NCBI GenBank assembly: GCA_002440125.1
Contig: DJRQ01000028.1
Coordinates: 1 to 9,260 of the forward strand
Direction of reading: 5' to 3'
Source of the DNA: Caryophanales bacterium UBA6356
GTDB taxonomy: Bacteria > Bacillota_I > Bacilli_A > RFN20 > CAG-826
Length of the DNA stretch: 9,260 bases
Shown here one piece after another: positions 6,958 to 9,260 of this stretch. The translations under genes and the position numbers were made by a program. The stretch's first letter is position 1; each line of letters starts with the position of its first letter. The notes beneath the pieces were generated by a model. The model ran no database searches. It was given only the letters and a program-made list of their open reading frames with translations, and was not told the origin of the DNA.

Positions 6958-7767
6958 CTAGGAAGCATAGATTTTATACAGAAGATAATTTCGGATTCGG
7001 CGGGGAAGGACATGATAAATCCAAGCCAAGAAACGATCCTTGCTCCCGATGGAACGAGAATAGGGAAGGCGTTTCTTTTTTGATATTTTAAAGGCGCGCA
7101 TCGCTATCTTGATAGGCTCGATGCCACCTTGCTCATCTTTGGAAACACTCGCTAAGCAATGCTTGAATGCGGCTTTATAGGGGCTATCTTCCTTTAATTG
7201 ATCTTGTTCCCTGTTCTTCGTGAAATTGGTTTTCGCATCGCCTGGCTTAATCGAGCAAATCTGGATGCGATAGGGATAGACCTCAGGACGCAAGGAATCA
7301 AATAGCATGTCCATAGCCGCTTTCGAAGCGCTATAAAAGCCTTGGAATGGAAGAGGAATAACGCCGCCTATCGAAGAAGTGTTAATAATCTTGCCATTCC
7401 TTTGCTTTCGCATATAAGGAAGGACCGCCTTCGCCATTAAGAAAGCGCCAAAGAAACTAACATCAACTTGCTTTTTCGCTTTTTGGAGAGGCGTTTCTTC
7501 AAAGGGGCCAAAAATGCCAAATCCAGCGTTGTTCATGAGCACGTCGATTCTTCCATATTTCTCAATGACGTTCTTAACAACGCGCTCGCAATCTTCTTCC
7601 TTCGAAACATCGCCTACTTGATGAAAGATGCCATCCATTGCGAATTCCTGGTTTGAAAAACCACAGACAATATCGCCATTCTTAAGGAAAAGCTTCGCCA
7701 TTTCTAAACCGAAGCCAGAGGACTCGCCAGTTATCAATACAACTCTTCCCGTTTTCAAGTTTTTCAT
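6958..7767 (-). CDS. Short-chain dehydrogenase/reductase (classical SDR)
   Basis: A 269-aa NAD(P)-dependent oxidoreductase with a Rossmann fold, cytoplasmic. The cofactor motif TGESSGFG (13-20) fits TGxxxGxG, with Glu where most members have Ala. NNAG (79-82) stabilises the central sheet. Catalytic residues are S132 (NTSS, 129-132), Y145 and K149 (YSASK). The stretch between beta-strand 2 and the D of GDVS (52-55) is shorter than usual and lacks the Arg that often marks NADP preference, so cofactor choice is unclear. The basic C-terminus (LPRRIRNYLL, 254-263) fits the larger classical SDRs with an extended substrate region. The start is ATG 7767 because GGAGG (7773-7777) lies 5 bases before it; an open frame continues upstream to 7872, but that stretch holds the promoter and a terminator hairpin. 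It lies 161 bases upstream of the rhamnosidase with a separate promoter between them, so a shared role is not supported. Substrate unknown. Confidence 0.87.
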   Translation of the reverse strand: MKNLKTGRVVLITGESSGFGLEMAKLFLKNGDIVCGFSNQEFAMDGIFHQVGDVSKEEDCERVVKNVIEKYGRIDVLMNNAGFGIFGPFEETPLQKAKKQVDVSFFGAFLMAKAVLPYMRKQRNGKIINTSSIGGVIPLPFQGFYSASKAAMDMLFDSLRPEVYPYRIQICSIKPGDAKTNFTKNREQDQLKEDSPYKAAFKHCLASVSKDEQGGIEPIKIAMRAFKISKKKRLPYSRSIGSKDRFLAWIYHVLPRRIRNYLLYKIYAS

Positions 7768-7772
7768 AGAAA

Positions 7773-7777
7773 CCTCC
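7773..7777 (-). promoter_or_regulatory. Ribosome binding site fixing the SDR start
   Basis: Minus-strand GGAGG, 5 bases before ATG 7767. It chooses this Met over upstream in-frame starts, and it puts the Rossmann motif at residue 13, the normal position in SDRs. Confidence 0.85.
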
Positions 7778-7794
7778 AAAACGTTAACACCTTT

Positions 7795-7800
7795 ATTATA
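7795..7800 (-). promoter_or_regulatory. Perfect -10 hexamer upstream of the SDR gene
   Basis: Minus-strand TATAAT at 7800-7795, giving a start near 7788 and a leader of about 20 bases that contains the RBS. The -35 region at a 17-base spacing (TCGTGT, 7823-7818) is a poor match, so a regulator or a weak promoter is possible. Confidence 0.45.
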
Positions 7801-7829
7801 GTTCCATTCGGAAAGAAACACGAAAAGGA

Positions 7830-7863
7830 AGAGAAAGAGAATAGGGCTTCGATTCCTTTCTCT
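7830..7863 (-). terminator. Rho-independent terminator behind the MgtC-like remnant
   Basis: The plus-strand arms at 7830-7842 (AGAGAAAGAGAAT) and 7852-7863 (ATTCCTTTCTCT) pair over 12 bp with one bulged base and a 9-base loop. Read on the minus strand the hairpin begins 9 bases past the MgtC-like stop and is followed by TCCTTTTCG. It also separates that remnant from the SDR promoter. Confidence 0.5.
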
Positions 7864-7872
7864 AAAACGCAA

Positions 7873-8163
7873 TCAATTAATCTCATCGACATAAGAAACA
7901 TACTCCAAGCTCGAAAGGGCTTCTATGATTTCTTTGTGCGACAACCTCTTCTTTTTTAAGGAAGTCAAAGAAACGCTATAAACGCTTAGGCCAGAGCCAA
8001 CGTAGACCCTATTGATTTCGATATCATCGATATGAATATCCAATTTTCGAAGAGTGAAAATAAAATCCCGGAGCTTTGTCTTGTCCTTTAATTCCAAATG
8101 GATCTCGAAATGGTTGGATTTGTCTTTCAGTAAGATTTCTAAAAAGGGGGGGAACCGAAAGAA
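7873..8163 (-). pseudogene. 3' remnant of an MgtC/SapB family gene
   Basis: Read from 8163 the frame gives about 96 residues, beginning FFRFPPFLEILLKDKSN, then a segment (HLELKDKTKLRDFIFTLRKL) and a C-terminus ending EYVSYVDEIN. This resembles the end of the last membrane helix plus the cytoplasmic ACT-like domain of MgtC/SapB proteins: a strand, a helix, DIEI, a second strand, KEII..L..L and a final V..VDEI. Whole proteins have about 220-230 residues with several membrane helices in front. Those are absent here, and an in-frame TGA stands at 8164-8166. The only start in the open part is a TTG at 8097 with no RBS. The terminator at 7830-7863 probably served the full gene. The assignment rests on pattern memory, so an isolated ACT-like small protein is the alternative. 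Confidence 0.55.
8146..8152 (+). repeat. Seven-base G tract at the remnant junction
   Basis: AAAAA at 8141-8145 is followed by seven G at 8146-8152, the longest G run noticed in the window. It falls where recognisable MgtC-like sequence (minus) stops and just before LysR-like sequence (plus) starts, so it may mark or lie near the deletion endpoint. Homopolymers are also prone to sequencing error. Confidence 0.6.
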
Positions 8164-8176
8164 TCAGGATAAGCGA

Positions 8177-8356
8177 AGCAAAAGCGCATGTCTTGACGAA
8201 ATCGCGAAAGGAAAGCTCAAAGCCCTCCCAATCATGAATCTCTCGATGATTCGCGAAACAAATATCGTGTATAAGAAAACCTTCGACTATAGCAAAATAT
8301 CGGAAGCTATCTATAGCATCTATCAAAGTCTAAAAATGACAAGAGCTCTTGAATGA
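8177..8356 (+). pseudogene. 3' remnant of a LysR-type transcriptional regulator gene
   Basis: From 8177 to the TGA at 8354-8356 the frame encodes about 59 residues. They include LDEIAKGKLKALPIMNL, then RETNIVYKK and FDYSKISEAIYSIYQSL. This follows the C-terminal end of the LysR substrate-binding domain: a short helix, GKL..L.I, an (I/V)(V/Y)YKK strand, then the final helix. The DNA-binding half and most of the effector domain are missing; upstream the same frame runs antisense to the MgtC-like remnant and shows no family likeness. No start or RBS is evident. The match is short and made from memory, so it is tentative. It ends 19 bases before the end of the convergent toxin gene. Confidence 0.45.
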
Positions 8357-8362
8357 ACATTC
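8340..8362. repeat. Palindromes between the LysR remnant and the toxin gene
   Basis: CAAGAGCTCTTG at 8340-8351 is a perfect 12-bp palindrome, followed at 8351-8362 by GAATG-AA-CATTC. Read on the minus strand they follow the toxin stop and lead into TCATTTTTAG, so they might form a weak terminator of the toxin-antitoxin operon. The loops are too short for a confident call. Confidence 0.3.
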
Positions 8363-8375
8363 ATAAAGAAACAAG

Positions 8376-8755
8376 CTATTCAATGTGGGACTTCACCCAA
8401 GAAAGAAAAGCCATATAGGTTATTTCTCCAGAAGCAAGGCTAAGGAACTCTTGAATCACTTCTCGATCGGAAGCTTGAAAATCGAAGCTATTCGCTTTGA
8501 GACCTAAATACAAAACAGCAGATGCAATTCTCTTATTGCCATCTATAAAAGGATGATCCATCGCTAAGCCGAAAGAAAGGCGTGTTATCTTCTCGACGGC
8601 GGTCGGATAAAGATCTTGGGAAGCAAAAGTTTGTAACGGCGTATAAATCGAAGACTCTAGCATTCCTTCATCTCTGAGGCCCTGGCTCCCCCAAAATCAT
8701 CAATAAGTTTCGCGTGAATATGAAGGACGTCGCCTTTTGAGAAATAGAAAATCAT
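8376..8755 (-). pseudogene. Doc/Fic (death-on-curing) toxin gene with a one-base frameshift
   Basis: The gene starts at ATG 8755, overlapping the antitoxin stop (ATGA). Its first 23 residues, MIFYFSKGDVLHIHAKLIDD then FGG, fit the Doc N-terminus. The frame then runs into a TAG at 8657-8659 after 32 residues. From the G tract onward the homology continues in another frame, SQGLRDEGMLESS, through LYPTAVEKI and the Fic motif HPFIDGNKR, to the end at 8376. The tract has five G on the minus strand (C at 8688-8692). One more G would join the two halves into 126 residues, the length of phage P1 Doc, with the Fic His at 68 (66 in P1 Doc). Intact Doc enzymes of this type phosphorylate EF-Tu and stop translation. 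The internal ATG at 8663 cannot restore the lost N-terminus. It could also be an assembly error or, less likely, phase variation or programmed frameshifting. Confidence 0.8.
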
Positions 8756-9006
8756 TTGGCCAGCTCCTCATAGACTTTGCGATGGTCCCGCTCCGATTCT
8801 TCAAGCATTTTGTCGAGATTTTTTCTATCCAAATACTGAATGCCGCTATTCTTAGCAATCCTAAAAGGAATGCTCTCTTCTCTTAAAGCCTGTTTTGCGA
8901 ACATATTAAAAGCCGCATTCATCGTAAGCCCAAATTCAGAAAAAAGTTTCTCGGCTCTATCCTTTTCGTCTTTATCCATCCGAATTGTTACGTTTACATA
9001 AGCCAT
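8752..9006 (-). CDS. RelB/DinJ family antitoxin
   Basis: An 84-aa antitoxin close in length to E. coli DinJ (86 aa). The N-terminus MAYVNVTIRMDKDEKDRAEK, followed by LFSEFGLTMNAAFNMFAKQA, is the ribbon-helix-helix pattern of the RelB/DinJ family: a beta strand at 3-9 and two helices at about 11-24 and 29-42. The charged C-terminus (about 55-84, rich in K, E, R, D) is the expected flexible toxin-binding part. It should neutralise the toxin and, as a dimer of RHH domains, repress its own operon. AAGGAG at 9015-9020 lies 8 bases before ATG 9006. The stop TGA overlaps the toxin ATG (ATGA), as in two-gene toxin-antitoxin operons. DinJ usually partners RelE/YafQ-type RNases, so a Doc partner is unusual to my knowledge. 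With the toxin frameshifted, it may survive as a solitary antitoxin. Confidence 0.88.
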   Translation of the reverse strand: MAYVNVTIRMDKDEKDRAEKLFSEFGLTMNAAFNMFAKQALREESIPFRIAKNSGIQYLDRKNLDKMLEESERDHRKVYEELAK

Positions 9007-9029
9007 AAGTTGATCTCCTTTTTTTCCTA

Positions 9030-9106
9030 AAACAATAATAACGCTTGTAAAAAGAAAGCAATAGTGTTTTTCTTGTGTATTCTATGTGCATTTATCACTT
9101 TCTAAA
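9030..9106 (-). promoter_or_regulatory. Candidate promoter and operator region of the antitoxin operon
   Basis: Two weak promoter options are visible on the minus strand: TTTAGA (9106-9101), a 16-base spacer and TAGAAT (9084-9079), or a nearer TATTAT (9040-9035) without a good -35. Between them AAACAATA (9030-9037) and TAGTGTTT (9062-9069) are inverted arms matching at 7 of 8 positions, a possible autoregulatory operator. None of these is decisive. Confidence 0.25.
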
Positions 9107-9260
9107 AGATACTATTTCTATCTCTCTTTCAGATACTTAGCCTCTTCTTAAAAGAGCTCATGGCTTTTATGGAATGTTCTCTTTTTCTCTTCTTGGCGAA
9201 TAAACCTTCTTGAAGAGTAAAAAGATAGTTTGAAAATCCAAAAATCTACACAAAAAGCCT
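9107..9260. other. Intergenic tail with no recognisable gene
   Basis: AT-rich sequence running to the window edge. I see no open frame with an RBS and no tRNA-like fold. The heptamer AGATACT occurs at 9107-9113 and 9131-9137, which is near chance level. It is probably upstream or intergenic DNA of a neighbour outside the window. Confidence 0.4.

Noticed and set aside
7768..7872. N-terminal extension of the SDR with a hydrophobic stretch resembling a signal anchor
   Set aside because: The stretch is encoded by a terminator hairpin and a T/C-rich run; GGAGG before ATG 7767 and a perfect -10 inside the extension fix the shorter start.
8024..8326. 100-aa minus-strand frame over both remnants
   Set aside because: It is out of frame with the MgtC-like segment, lacks an RBS, and is antisense to the LysR-like segment; neither half shows domain patterns in this frame.
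8376..8663. A complete 95-aa Fic protein starting at the internal ATG 8663
   Set aside because: The Doc N-terminus is present just upstream in another frame beginning at 8755, and the internal ATG has no spaced RBS; a frameshifted full-length gene explains the data better.
9107..9137. AGATACT direct repeat as an attachment site or CRISPR-like unit
   Set aside because: Two seven-base copies only, with no array, no tRNA and no integrase nearby.
1..9260. Alternative genetic code with TGA as Trp (Mollicutes-like)
   Set aside because: TGA ends the antitoxin gene and both gene remnants at sensible positions, and conserved Trp residues are encoded by TGG.

Overview
The window looks like a chromosomal stretch from an uncultured, gut-associated member of the Bacillota (Bacilli-like). 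The grounds are AT-leaning coding sequence rich in AAA/GAA/CTT codons, strong AGGAG-type ribosome binding sites, standard stop usage (TGA is used as stop, Trp is TGG), and a bile-salt-hydrolase-type enzyme together with an intracellular rhamnosidase. The genus cannot be named from sequence alone. No rRNA, tRNA, CRISPR array, insertion sequence or attachment site was seen.

Layout. (1) 122-3462, plus strand: a 984-aa PLD-like/SF2 helicase/DUF3427 protein, overlapping by one base (TAATG) a MutT-type NUDIX hydrolase. This is a translationally coupled pair that may serve DNA damage control or defence. The helicase start has no Shine-Dalgarno sequence, but an extended -10 element sits 6 bases upstream of it, suggesting leaderless transcription. 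(2) 3613-4539, plus strand: a choloylglycine-hydrolase family enzyme with all expected Ntn catalytic residues. Its promoter carries an operator-like dyad over the -35. (3) 4553-6796, minus strand: a GH78-type alpha-L-rhamnosidase without signal peptide, converging on (2) with a 13-base gap. A weak terminator for it appears to lie inside the 3' end of the hydrolase gene, and a pair of direct repeats lies near its promoter. (4) 6958-7767, minus strand: a classical short-chain dehydrogenase/reductase with its own promoter.

(5) 7873-8755 is a decay zone. It holds the 3' remnant of an MgtC/SapB-like gene (minus) back-to-back with the 3' remnant of a LysR-type regulator gene (plus). Both have lost their 5' parts, as expected if one deletion removed the shared divergent promoter region and the front halves of both genes. 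Next to it is a Doc/Fic toxin gene with a single-base frameshift in a G tract; restoring one G gives a 126-aa reading frame. The toxin gene overlaps (ATGA) an intact RelB/DinJ-type antitoxin gene at 8752-9006, a mixed-family toxin-antitoxin pair whose toxin is probably dead. (6) 9007-9260 holds the antitoxin RBS and possible promoters, and no gene I can recognise.

The genes do not form a single pathway. The strongest candidates for something new are the helicase-NUDIX module with its unusual start, the DinJ-Doc hybrid pair with its frameshift, and the double-remnant deletion scar.
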